This document shows positions 9,135 to 19,400 of a stretch of DNA of 64,000 bases, in pieces. The first letter of the stretch is position 1. Every line of letters begins with the position of its first letter. Made by a program: the position numbers and the translations under genes. Where the stretch lies: contig CAYGUA010000023.1 of NCBI GenBank assembly GCA_964353015.1, forward strand, positions 25,084-89,083. Reading direction: 5' to 3'. The DNA comes from JAMZMI01 sp964353015 (GTDB taxonomy: Bacteria > Bacteroidota > Bacteroidia > Cytophagales > Cyclobacteriaceae). The notes under the pieces were generated by a model that had not been told where the DNA came from, made no database searches, and saw only the letters and a list, made by a program, of their open reading frames with translations.

Positions 9135-9185
9135 CAAAGTTAGTTCAACTAACTCAAATTCATTAAAAAGTACATTTAAATGTAC
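9135..9185 (-). promoter_or_regulatory. promoter with two palindromic operators
   Basis: The minus strand carries TAACTTTG (9142-9135), a full match to TAnnTTTG, giving a predicted transcript start near 9130 and a 14-nt leader. A perfect inverted repeat AGTTAGTTCAACTAACT (9138-9154) overlaps this -7 box. A second perfect palindrome, GTACATTTAAATGTAC, lies at 9170-9185. A dimeric repressor binding at the first would block the promoter. Confidence 0.55.
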
Positions 9186-9345
9186 AATTAATAATATTTT
9201 TAACCATTCGTTAACAATAACGAAATTTAATTAAGATAAGTTAAAATATTTTCCCCAGAAATTTTGTCAAGGAACCTATTTTCAAAACTTTCGTATCCTT
9301 CATTCTGTCAAAAAAATTCATTTCTTCAGCTCCTTTTATAATAAA

Positions 9346-10479
9346 ATGAAAATATTGTTAAAAATTCTTCGAAATACGCTCTTATCTATTGTCGGGTTGA
9401 TTCTGATTTTTGTGATTGCTGTAGCAATATTTGTAAACACAGCTCCCCAATTCGGCGCTTCTGTTTCTGGTGAAAAGTTTGAATATGTCAAAGCTTCACC
9501 GAATTATAAAAATGGAAAATTTCAAAATCTGGAGTCCACAATTATGAATACCATGAAGGCTGGCGACTATGCCGGGCTCATGTATGATTTCCTTCTCAAT
9601 GGAAATATTGGCACCCCTAAATCACAAATTCCGGTAGCATTTAACACCGGAGAATCAGCGATCGTTGATTCCATTGCATTTGTTACCTGGTATGGTCATT
9701 CGGCTCTTCTGCTTGAGATGGAAGGAAAAAAGATTCTGATTGATCCCATGCTCGGACCAGCAAGCGCACCTGTTTCCTTTACTACTAAACGCTTCCCTTA
9801 TGAAACACCCATTGATCTTGATAAAATCAAAAACATAGATGCTGTGATATTATCACATGATCATTATGACCATCTGGATTACCCAACGATCCTGAAAATT
9901 CAAAATGAAGTGGGGCATTTTTACGTTCCACTTGGTTTAGGCGAGCATTTGATAAAATGGGGCGTGGATACCTCCAAAATCACCCAATTGGATTGGGGTC
10001 AATCAGCCATGTTAGCACATATTGAACTAACTGCAACACCGTCCAGACATTTTTCAGGACGAGGAACAATGAATCAAAATACAACTTTGTGGGCTTCCTG
10101 GGTCATTAATGGGAAATTCAATAATATATATTTCAGCGGAGATAGTGGCTATGGTGAGCATTTTAAAAAGATTGGGGACCAGTATGGACCTTTTGATTTT
10201 GCCATGATGGAATGTGGCCAATACAACACATTATGGTCACAAATTCATATGACTCCAGAACAAACCGTGCAAGCATCTATTGATGTCAATACTGCATTGA
10301 TAATGCCGATTCACTGGGGAGCCTTCAAGCTTGCACCGCATGATTGGAAAGATCCTGCAGAAAGGGTGACCAAAGAAGCTAAAATCAAAAATGTAGCGAT
10401 TACAACTCCAACAATCGGAACTCGATTTAGTATCTACAAGCCTGTGCTGGAGAATTCCTGGTGGAAAATGGTGGATTAA
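9346..10479 (+). CDS. membrane-anchored metallo-beta-lactamase-fold hydrolase
   Basis: This 377-residue protein starts with one membrane helix or uncleaved signal (about 8-32) and continues as a UlaG/NAPE-PLD-like metallo-beta-lactamase fold. The metal-binding motif is HDHYDH (His171, His173, Asp175, His176), followed by a histidine in the PSRHFSGRG segment, an aspartate in YFSGDSGYG and a final histidine in PIHWGAF. These are the ligands of a dinuclear zinc site in this superfamily. Related enzymes cleave phosphodiesters or lactones; the substrate here is unknown. The catalytic domain should face the periplasm. The gene is convergent with the RHS operon end, with only 13 bp between them and no clear terminator. 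Confidence 0.88.
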   Translation: MKILLKILRNTLLSIVGLILIFVIAVAIFVNTAPQFGASVSGEKFEYVKASPNYKNGKFQNLESTIMNTMKAGDYAGLMYDFLLNGNIGTPKSQIPVAFNTGESAIVDSIAFVTWYGHSALLLEMEGKKILIDPMLGPASAPVSFTTKRFPYETPIDLDKIKNIDAVILSHDHYDHLDYPTILKIQNEVGHFYVPLGLGEHLIKWGVDTSKITQLDWGQSAMLAHIELTATPSRHFSGRGTMNQNTTLWASWVINGKFNNIYFSGDSGYGEHFKKIGDQYGPFDFAMMECGQYNTLWSQIHMTPEQTVQASIDVNTALIMPIHWGAFKLAPHDWKDPAERVTKEAKIKNVAITTPTIGTRFSIYKPVLENSWWKMVD

Positions 10480-10492
10480 TAATTAATCGACT

Positions 10493-11674
10493 TCAGTTGA
10501 ACGAATATCCTAATTTAAAAACCAAGGGTAATGAGTGTAATTGGTTATTTCGGTGATTAACGTCATAAAGCAGGAAAGTAGATAACTTGAATGACTTGAC
10601 AATTTTCACTTCCTTACCTAAGCCAATCAAGCACTCATACTGCCAGTCACCATTTTTTGGTGATTCCTTAAAAAAAGAATTTTCATGCATCGCCGAAGAT
10701 TCTCCATAACCGAAAAATCCCGAAGAAACGTATCTTTTTAGGTATATGGAATATCCATAACCTTCAGCAAGGATATTTGATTTGATTGAATCTCGCTTTA
10801 TCAAAGCCTTCCTTAAATCAAATCCGGCACCTAAAATCAGTTTATCATTTACCCTGAACCCTAATTGAATCTCCAAACTTGAGATTAAAGGAGAAGTAGA
10901 TAAAATTTCAAAGTTCCCCCCAAATTGCATTTTATCTAACATTGATACTTTGGGCTGCATTTCTTGCAGCTCCTTTTCCGTTAGAGTTATATCAGGTACA
11001 GTTCTATACTTCCCTTTCATCGCCAATAGCTTTATATGCATTCCATCAGCCGGGTTTTGAGTGATAACTTCATCCTGAAAACTATTCAGCTTTTCTTGAG
11101 GATTAATTTCTACTTTGGTTGCAGTAGGTTTCGCATAATCTGGAAGATTTAGACTCTGGATTCCCTGAATCTGATCCATATCAGATGTGTATTTACGTAA
11201 TGATTGTTCAGAAATGACTTGTACCTTATCTGTAAGAAGTGATGTGTCTAGTTTTGGACGATGCAATGAATCTAATTTATAATATGCATTAAAAAACTGC
11301 CGAATCTCGGTATGCCCTCCAAAAGCCACAAGAGTATTAAGTGCATTCGCTAGCGAATCTTCATAATCGAATTGACCAAGGCTATCTGTGGCATTTGCAT
11401 ACTTCAGGTAACCGGATGGATCTGGGATTTCAACCAAACTATCTTTAAAATGCCTTATAGTATGGAGGCTATCCATTTTATGAAATTTGTGATACTTTTT
11501 AAGTTTTTTACGAATGTCCTGGGTTTGAGAGATTCTTTGCTGATGCTTTTCTGATAACGTTATTGAAGTTTTTATCTGCCCTTTTGATGTGAGGCAAATG
11601 AGCAAAATGGAGCTAAACGCGAGAATATAACGTAAGAAATAAATCAAAGTCAATAGGGAGTATCTTGCATGCAA
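10493..11674 (-). CDS. predicted outer-membrane beta-barrel protein, last gene of RHS operon
   Basis: This protein of up to 393 residues has an N-terminal hydrophobic signal (about 10-32, ending TSKGQ), a Lys/His-rich helical region (about 40-150), and a C-terminal part of alternating amphipathic strands (about 240-393) that ends in Phe-Asn. That end pattern fits an outer-membrane barrel of roughly eight strands. I recognise no named family. No ATG is available near the start. The frame opens at a TTG at 11674, but a TTG at 11653 would overlap the RHS stop as TTGA and may be the true coupled start. Position after two RHS genes suggests it anchors or exports one of them; that is inference. Confidence 0.72.
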   Translation of the reverse strand: MHARYSLLTLIYFLRYILAFSSILLICLTSKGQIKTSITLSEKHQQRISQTQDIRKKLKKYHKFHKMDSLHTIRHFKDSLVEIPDPSGYLKYANATDSLGQFDYEDSLANALNTLVAFGGHTEIRQFFNAYYKLDSLHRPKLDTSLLTDKVQVISEQSLRKYTSDMDQIQGIQSLNLPDYAKPTATKVEINPQEKLNSFQDEVITQNPADGMHIKLLAMKGKYRTVPDITLTEKELQEMQPKVSMLDKMQFGGNFEILSTSPLISSLEIQLGFRVNDKLILGAGFDLRKALIKRDSIKSNILAEGYGYSIYLKRYVSSGFFGYGESSAMHENSFFKESPKNGDWQYECLIGLGKEVKIVKSFKLSTFLLYDVNHRNNQLHSLPLVFKLGYSFN

Positions 11675-14600
11675 TTGATATTTGAAAAACCGGTAATCAT
11701 AGATGACTGCAATTCAGTTCCATTTTGAATGAGACAGCCCTGACATGCCTTTATCTCACATTTTATAGCTATCTGCTGAGGATTTGTTTTAGAGAAGTTG
11801 TAAAAATTAAGCACTCTACCATCATATTCTATACTTCCTGTATCAATCTGAATCCAATTACCAGAACCAATTTTATAATACCAATTCGCCAGTAATGAGC
11901 CACATTCATCAGCTCCTGAAATTGCAAACTGAACAGTAGATGCGTTTTCACACAAATCAACTTGTTTGGCATCAGTGATAGTCAATCCACTCACATAGAC
12001 CTTGTTGGTTTTCGAAGACAAGTTTGATGCTTCATATTCTGGATTAGTTAAGGTAAGGCTAACATTAGATGAAGTTTTGCCAGAAAATGAATGCGTGATA
12101 GTTGGTTCATTCGTATTCAGTTTGGTTCCATCACCAAAATCCCAACTATACAAGGTTTGTCCGTAAAATACAGGTGCCGCCAAGGTAATTCCATCCTGAG
12201 TATGTGCTGATACATAAAAATCTGAAGATAAATTATTATCCTCCCCTATGCTGTTGTACCTATATCTTTCAATAATATTGTCATTGTGATCTCTAATCAA
12301 TTTCAATCTATTGTAGTGATCATATTCATATTTAGTGGTTTTATTATTTGGGTCTATGACTTTACTTATTCCGACTAAAGGAAGGTGTACATAGGTTGTC
12401 TTAAAATCGTATGTTGAAGTACTTAATAAGTAGTTCCCTAAAATATCATAAGAATTGGTAATGGTCAATCCATTACCCCCTCTAGTGGATGTTACATTTC
12501 CGTTGGAATCATAGGCTTCAATAGTACCAATTGCCTCTCCATATCGTCCGTCAATTTTAATGTCATTCTCTTCCAATAAAGCAAGTTGAAAGTCTGAAAT
12601 TAAATTTTCACTTTTCAACCAAAATGATTGATATGGAACAATAAAACTATTTGAATACTGACTTTTATAGGTAACATAGGATGCTCCCAAGACTTTAAAA
12701 TCACCATTGCCATTTGGTTTTATTTCTGATATTGTCTCAATAGGTAATAATATCGCATGCAGTTCCTTCATTTGTTTTAATGTGGCTAAGACGGCTGTAG
12801 GATTATTCAGGATTGAGGAATTCAAAATATCATCAGGATACCTAATGGTTGTTCTAGTTTCGGTTTCTGAAGGATCTACGGTAATTGTTTGAAACGGAAC
12901 AGACCTGTATTTATCATGATAAATTATATTTTGATTTGAAGTCAAAGATTTTCCGTCTTCGTATGAATTTGATGTGGTTTTGGTAACCCAAACTGGGCGT
13001 GAATAAATATTATATTCGACCTTTATATAATCGGTCTTTTTGTTGGTGACTTTCCTTTTATCCGATATCGCAATATTCTTTTGTACGTATTGTATTTCCG
13101 AATCTTTAACAACTTCCTGTATTACATCATTTAGTAGATTACCTGAGGCATCATATGTGGAGGTTTTATATTCCACGCCCAAATCAAAATAACTTAAGTC
13201 ATTGTTTCCAAATGGTGGGTCACTGGATTCTAATTCCTTAATTAGAACATTGGTATCATTGTCATAATTGATCCGGAATGAACCCTTTATTCCGGCTTGT
13301 TCCTCACGTTCGTTAAAACCAATAAATTCGTGATCAATATAACCTCCGGTCACCAAATTTCTTTCCCTTACTTTCCCAAAAATTCTATTAGACCCATTTA
13401 AATCAAATAAATCTGACAATGAATTTGAATAGACCCTTAAAATATGAAAAGTGAATTCTTCCGTCCTTGACTCATCATTCAAGAAATATGTACATTCATC
13501 ATTATACTCAGCCTCCACTGTATGATAGCTGGAAGCTGTATAATTAGAAGGCTGAAAATATTCAAACGATTTTTCTGCGACAGGCACTTCTTCACTCACA
13601 TAACTTTTAATACTCTCCACTACTAAGGTGCCATTTTGTACTTTGTAATTAATTTCATTAAATCCCCCTGCCTCTGTATATATTTTTGAAAGAAGGTTCG
13701 CCTTTGCACTTAGTCTTACCGAGCGATCTATATGTCCCAATTTAACTTTGTATAATTTTGAGTCATCATTTTCAAAACTGAGATCTAGATATGGAAACGG
13801 AGAATATTTACCGCTAACAACACCACCAGTGAAACCACCAAAGTGATCCACATAATAAGAATCTCTTGGAGGAAGTTCGTAAAGATCATGTCCGTATTCC
13901 TCACTAAAAACCTTATTATTTGTATACTCAAATGATCGAATCTTAATGGAATGACCATTAACAATGCGATCTATTGAATTTAGTTTGAGTCTTTTACATT
14001 TAGCATCATTACAAAAGCCATTTACGGATTGGTAAGTACTTTCTTTAAAGTAAGAATCATTAGCATCGAAATAGCCTGTATTAAAACTATATCCATCAAT
14101 TATTTTAGACTCAGTGTCCATCAAATTCACTGATTTCAATCTTCCCAAACCAATCCCATCTAACCTGTTGAATTCATATTCAAAAAGCAATTCTCCTTTA
14201 GGAAAAATAATTTTCTTCAAATACCTATTCTGATTAGTAACATTCGTTTTGAATCTTTTTACCGATTCAGGCGAGAGTGTGGATAACGTTGTGTATGGGG
14301 TAAAGTAATAGTTGCCGAACACTTCTTCACTGACATGACAACCAGTAATAAAATCCCCTACTGTTAATACCGACTCGTCAGTAAAATTCGCTCCTCCTGT
14401 ATATTCAAACTTAATTGATTTAGCGGCTGGTTGATTTAAATAAATGATCTCAGTGAGATACCACGTTGATATATAGACCTTCTCTTCTGCCGGATCATAT
14501 ACGCCATTTTCATCAGATGAATTTGTTCGAGATATTTCTCGTGAAGCTACCGAATTACCAAAAAGATATTTATTGCCATAAGGATCTGTAATTTCCCATC

Positions 14601-15144
14601 CACCCAGACCACCTTCGATCTTGATTTCTTGCCATGGGAGAGGTATAAATGGTGACTGATCAGGACGATCTGGAGTCCTCGGGTTGCCATCATACATAAA
14701 GAACCGTCCACTATTACCTGGATAGGAGAAGTAAAAAATATCCTTCTCGCCATCCTTATCTCTTTTTACCAGATCTTTATATAACCCAAATCCCGATTGG
14801 GAGCTTAAGTCTACGGCCGCAGTTTCAAGATCAGGTTGTCCCTTTACCACTCGCGTAATTGCACCTCCCGCTACCAATCTCCATCCTAAACCAACAGAAC
14901 TTGCCACTTGTTTTACCTTGATTGGGCTGGTATTATATTCCAGAGACACTGGTATTTGAGCACCATTGTTGGCCTGCACATTGTATAATGATACAGACAC
15001 TGACGCCACTCCACTACTAAGATTCACTGGTGTGTTTATGCCTTGCGCCATGGCTGTTGCATCGGGAGAAGGTAGGATTTGTGTCTCTCCAATATGTGAG
15101 AAGCCCAATGCCATCGAAAGAAGGAAGTATTTTAAAATTTTCAT
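11650..15144 (-). CDS. RHS/YD-repeat protein with PKD domain
   Basis: This secreted protein of 1164 residues has a signal peptide (about 1-21). It opens with the module common to Bacteroidota RHS proteins (NLSSGVASVSVSLY, EYNTSPIKVKQVASSVGLGW, GGAITRVVKGQPD). A long beta-rich region with YD/RHS-like repeats follows, clearest at KYEYDHYNRLKLI near residue 935. Then comes a PKD domain (WDFGDGT near 996) and a cysteine-containing Ig-like C-terminal domain. It lacks the hyperconserved RHS core and variable tip, so it is not a self-processing toxin carrier by itself. It lies 120 bp after the SH3-like gene and overlaps the barrel gene. It may be the shell partner of the 1611-residue RHS protein; this is inference. 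Confidence 0.88.
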   Translation of the reverse strand: MKILKYFLLSMALGFSHIGETQILPSPDATAMAQGINTPVNLSSGVASVSVSLYNVQANNGAQIPVSLEYNTSPIKVKQVASSVGLGWRLVAGGAITRVVKGQPDLETAAVDLSSQSGFGLYKDLVKRDKDGEKDIFYFSYPGNSGRFFMYDGNPRTPDRPDQSPFIPLPWQEIKIEGGLGGWEITDPYGNKYLFGNSVASREISRTNSSDENGVYDPAEEKVYISTWYLTEIIYLNQPAAKSIKFEYTGGANFTDESVLTVGDFITGCHVSEEVFGNYYFTPYTTLSTLSPESVKRFKTNVTNQNRYLKKIIFPKGELLFEYEFNRLDGIGLGRLKSVNLMDTESKIIDGYSFNTGYFDANDSYFKESTYQSVNGFCNDAKCKRLKLNSIDRIVNGHSIKIRSFEYTNNKVFSEEYGHDLYELPPRDSYYVDHFGGFTGGVVSGKYSPFPYLDLSFENDDSKLYKVKLGHIDRSVRLSAKANLLSKIYTEAGGFNEINYKVQNGTLVVESIKSYVSEEVPVAEKSFEYFQPSNYTASSYHTVEAEYNDECTYFLNDESRTEEFTFHILRVYSNSLSDLFDLNGSNRIFGKVRERNLVTGGYIDHEFIGFNEREEQAGIKGSFRINYDNDTNVLIKELESSDPPFGNNDLSYFDLGVEYKTSTYDASGNLLNDVIQEVVKDSEIQYVQKNIAISDKRKVTNKKTDYIKVEYNIYSRPVWVTKTTSNSYEDGKSLTSNQNIIYHDKYRSVPFQTITVDPSETETRTTIRYPDDILNSSILNNPTAVLATLKQMKELHAILLPIETISEIKPNGNGDFKVLGASYVTYKSQYSNSFIVPYQSFWLKSENLISDFQLALLEENDIKIDGRYGEAIGTIEAYDSNGNVTSTRGGNGLTITNSYDILGNYLLSTSTYDFKTTYVHLPLVGISKVIDPNNKTTKYEYDHYNRLKLIRDHNDNIIERYRYNSIGEDNNLSSDFYVSAHTQDGITLAAPVFYGQTLYSWDFGDGTKLNTNEPTITHSFSGKTSSNVSLTLTNPEYEASNLSSKTNKVYVSGLTITDAKQVDLCENASTVQFAISGADECGSLLANWYYKIGSGNWIQIDTGSIEYDGRVLNFYNFSKTNPQQIAIKCEIKACQGCLIQNGTELQSSMITGFSNINCMQDTPY

Positions 15145-15264
15145 AACCTTATAAAATAAATTAATCTTATAATTGTCACCTCAACTCCATTCGCTCAATG
15201 ACCTTAAAGTAACATCTACAAGTGATCATTAGAGGTGATTTGAATTCTGTTCCGTGATATCCAA

Positions 15265-15999
15265 TCAATGCATTTTACTCAATGCAACATATAACGATTT
15301 CTCAAAGGCTTCTCTTCTGGAAAAAACCTGTTCTTTCAGATAAAAAACATTCAGCCCTTGCTCTTTGATTTCTGCCATTCCGAGACATTCGAACTCCAGG
15401 ACTTTCATCTTATCGTTTCCAGCAATTGCAACAATTTCTTGATTTTGAACAAAGAATATGAATCTAATTCCAGGACTAAACGGGTTAGTAAGAACATCAA
15501 AAACAACTCCTCCTGAAAAACCTTCGACTAAAGTCCATCGATCAATTTTAAGATTTCCTAAATTTGATAGCGAACTTCTGTTCAACTGGTTTGAGTTAAG
15601 TAATTCCACAATCTCACTTTCTAAAATAGATGACTCAACGATATTACTCTTATAAGTATATAATGTAATCACTAATCCAAACCTGTCAGGATCTTCGAAA
15701 TACTCAAAATTAGAGAACGAGTCAACCGTTTTACCAATCGATTTTCCTTCAAAATCGAACAATTCTATTCCTCCATTGATGAACTTAGTTGCTCGATAGT
15801 CTTTTTTTGATACATATGCGAGAAAGATAATCTTAAAATAATTGTCCACTTTTTCCTCCACATAAACCTCAACTTCATCATTCATGCTAATTGCAACTTT
15901 TCCACCAGGAGCTACTCTTAGATTTGCAGGACCATCTATTATTTCTGCAAAAGCGATAGAAGTCAGCAGCAAAAAACAAAAACTAATCAAAATTCTCAT
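15265..15999 (-). CDS. exported SH3-like domain protein
   Basis: This protein of about 244 residues has a clear signal peptide (MRILISFCFLLLTSIAFA). Directly after it is a bacterial SH3-like segment (about 20-65) with DGPANLRVAPGG, the usual start of such domains. The remaining 180 residues are mixed alpha/beta and match no family I know. The frame extends to a TTG at 16014 that overlaps the upstream stop, but the ATG at 15999 begins the signal peptide directly and is preferred. It lies between the two RHS genes in the same operon. Candidate roles are a periplasmic partner or immunity protein for the RHS protein; neither is shown by the sequence. Confidence 0.75.
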   Translation of the reverse strand: MRILISFCFLLLTSIAFAEIIDGPANLRVAPGGKVAISMNDEVEVYVEEKVDNYFKIIFLAYVSKKDYRATKFINGGIELFDFEGKSIGKTVDSFSNFEYFEDPDRFGLVITLYTYKSNIVESSILESEIVELLNSNQLNRSSLSNLGNLKIDRWTLVEGFSGGVVFDVLTNPFSPGIRFIFFVQNQEIVAIAGNDKMKVLEFECLGMAEIKEQGLNVFYLKEQVFSRREAFEKSLYVALSKMH

Positions 16000-16010
16000 T
16001 CGATCGATAT

Positions 16011-16424
16011 TCAAATCTTTTTGGTAAGCTCCTTCCGGACTATTTGAGGCAAATCATCCGAATCTATTGGAACCTGTTTAACACTTCTTTTACAGCTATC
16101 AGATATTACACTTTTAAATAATCCAGTATCACCACTATAAATCCACAAGACCGTATCATTTTCATTATAAACAAAGAACCTACTGTAAGCACTCGAATTT
16201 CTCTCTAACAAATCACATCTTAGGCTATCTTCAATCAGATATATCTTTAAAAAATTTTCTTCTTCAACGATTTCAATGATTTTATTGTTGAGATTGTAGG
16301 TACCAAAATCCTTTACTAATGGAATCTCCAATTTTAACAACTCCTTAGTATTCGAAAAACGTTTTTCAGAACATCCAAAAAGAAGTAATTCAACAATCAA
16401 CATAAAAATTTGACCCTTTTTCAT
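16011..16424 (-). CDS. small lipoprotein of the RHS operon
   Basis: This 137-residue protein has a short signal and a lipobox LLFGC with Cys18, so it is predicted to be lipid-anchored. The mature part has strands around NNKIIEIVEEENFLKIYLIED and two cysteines (in RCDLLE and DSCKRS). No named family is recognised. The ATG is 10 nt after the stop of the 1611-residue RHS gene, the usual position for an immunity or accessory gene behind a polymorphic RHS tip. That functional reading is inference from position. Confidence 0.72.
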   Translation of the reverse strand: MKKGQIFMLIVELLLFGCSEKRFSNTKELLKLEIPLVKDFGTYNLNNKIIEIVEEENFLKIYLIEDSLRCDLLERNSSAYSRFFVYNENDTVLWIYSGDTGLFKSVISDSCKRSVKQVPIDSDDLPQIVRKELTKKI

Positions 16425-16434
16425 TATTTGTTAG

Positions 16435-19400
16435 TCATGGTTTTGGAATAACAATTGAATTATCCCATGATATAAAAACATTATAATTTGCTGGGGAATA
16501 AAACATCTCAGCAACACCAGAATAGAAAGTATCCCCATAATAACTATTATTAGGATCGATCGCATCGTACCATGAGGCATTATACTTATAAAACACTCCC
16601 GAAGATGTCAGATTTGCCATTCCAGAAATGCTAAATTCATGAGGGCCATGTAGCATTTCATATCCGGTTCTATACCCATTTTGAATTTCCGGATGTTTAT
16701 CTATCCAAAACTTTCCCGAAACTTTTCTTCTGGCTGCATCCTCTGTCAAATAAGATTCAATTTGATCGGTTAACAATTCGTTGTTTTTCATATAATTTCC
16801 CCATCTTCCATTATAAGCCACTAAATCTTCACCAGAACCGTTTAGCCATCTTCCTAGTAGCTCTCTTCCACGTTCATCAAATGCCGACCCATTTGAAACT
16901 CTATCGTAATTTCCACTTCTTGATCTCCTTCTCCATCCATCTGATTGACTCCCCAAATACTGAATTTTATACTCCCCTTTTGCGGTTATTCCTCCTTCTT
17001 TGTTAGATTCATCATAGAATCCACTTTGCTCCCAATACCCCACTTGCTTCATCCCGATCGCCATTCGATAACCTTCTGGATAAGCAATGGATTGGTAATA
17101 TCCTGGAAAAACATCAGCCATCTGGAAGCTTGAACTGCCTGAAATCCCCCTACTCATAAATGATTTACTAAAGCTTTCTCCATTCAAAGCATCAACCCCA
17201 CTCGCTGCAGCATTGATGCTAGTATTAATCAAGGTATTTATTAGTAATTCTGCAGCAAAAGCTGCCAATCCAACCCATCCCCCATCAGGATCAGTTCCCA
17301 TATTTGGGACATTCCCCATGCCTATATATGGCGACCCAAACTGATTATAGGGATCGGCCTGCCACCATCTACCCAATGCAGGATCATAGTTTCGTAGCAA
17401 GAAGTCGTACGACCCTACCAATGAATCATAGTCTGCAAAATAACTTTGATAATAACCGCCACCAGCTACATACCCTGGTTCCGTCCAGCTGGATGCGGTG
17501 CGCATCCCAAAAGGGTAATAATCATTGACCTGAGTTACTTTATAGTTAGTCATGGATGACTCATGTGTCACGGAGATATCATCAAAGAAAACGTCCGTAT
17601 CATAGTTGGTCTCATTGGCCACATAGATGTAGATATAACCCGGCTGATTAATTAATGAGGTTGGAACCTCCAGTGAAAGTTTTTGATAGACCGATGTATT
17701 CGGGTCAAGTTTGGCAAATCCGGCATTGACAAATTCAAAGCTGGTATTGAGATAAATCCATTGCAGACAAGCTTGTGGGAGTCCCGGTGATTCGTCACCG
17801 TTCAATCCAAAAATACCTCCGGCAGGATTGACAATATTTTCTACAAGATTATTATACTCCGAAGCAGATGAAGCTGAAGAAATACCCAAAGTAGCAGCAA
17901 GTGTTGTTGCAACATTCGAAAGCGTACCCAATGGGTTTGTACCCTTTAACGCAAAACTTCCCCAAGCCTCTATTGAAACAGCATCCCCAGTATTTACCGC
18001 TAACCTAATGGCTGGCCCTAGGTTTTTTCCAATTGCATTATTTAAATGTGCGGACCAGGATCCAAGAGGTGTATGATTCTCAATAGGTTGTCTTACGTTA
18101 GCAGGTACTTCGAAGAATTGATCTTCATCCGTCTCCAAACCCGTAGTATAAACCTTTCTGTCAGGCAATACGCCAAATGACACCCTATTATTCCCCTGAT
18201 GATCGGTGATCATGTATTCGTAATGAAATTTATTGTTTTGTTTATAAGCCCTGCCCTGATCGGTGGAGATTTGAGTAAGCTTGTCATCAAGATATTCAAT
18301 ACCTCCCACAAAATCAACCTTCACAATTACTGAACCATCCGAATCAGTAACCTTTTTTGAAAGCTTATTACCAACCGCATCATAGCTAAATGAAATCTGA
18401 GTTCCGTCAAAAAAATCAATTCGCTCTACCAACTGTAGGTGATTGTATTTGACATTTTCAATTTGCTTGTTTGCATCTCCGGTCAGGTTACCTGTCTCAT
18501 TGTCGTAAGCATATTCGTTATTGCCCATAGGCAAATCGACATAGCCTTTTTCATCATCAGCCGCATCAATAACCTCTGATAATTTGTTTGAATTTGATTG
18601 GTATTTGTAAGTCAGCTGATCCATGAGAGCCGAACCAGTGCCCTCCTTGGTATACCTGTTAATAGATTTTATATTTCCATTGTCATCTTCGTAATTAATT
18701 GAAGATGAATAATTTCCAGTCATCCAACTACCGGCCATACTCTTAGAACTTTTTGCATCAAACAACCGGTTCAAGTCATCATACTTGTATTGGTACACCT
18801 GATGATCAAAAGCATCCAGTCCAGCATTGCTGCTCTTCCACTCTATGGCAGCCAAAGAGCCATCATATCTCTTTTGAGCAGAAACTCCAGAAATATTGGG
18901 AAGTGTTTCGTAATGGTATTTCATGCCAAAAAGATCAGCACGGTTTTCATGTCCAGTGCCATCACTGGAAAGATCAGGCTTATTTACTGACCGCAAGGCG
19001 CCATGAATGTTGTAGGTATAATCCAATGACTGAAGGAAGGAACTCCCGCTATTCGTAGAGTGTAAATTTTTTTCAATGACATCACCAAGCTCATTGTAGG
19101 CATATTCAGTCATGAGTATCTTGGGTTCGTTGTTAATTTGAGAATAAGCTCGAAATAACCGTCCACCCTGATCATATTCAAATTCCTGAAGATAAGTGAG
19201 CTGGGCATTGCCCGTTTTAAGGTACGAGTGTGACAATTTGTTTTTGAGCACTTCACCTGCAAAATTTGATTCGGTTGAGATTCGGTCAAAACCGCCCAGA
19301 TGGTTTTCTGCTACTATTTGTACGTTCTTATAGTCATCGTCATAATAGGAAATGGTATTCAACCATGTGTTTGAATTTAAGATCTTCACTTTGCTTCCAG

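Noticed and set aside
9117..9137. Seven-codon N-terminal extension of the FlgO-like TPR protein
   Set aside because: It starts with TTG inside the predicted -7 box and would precede the transcript start.
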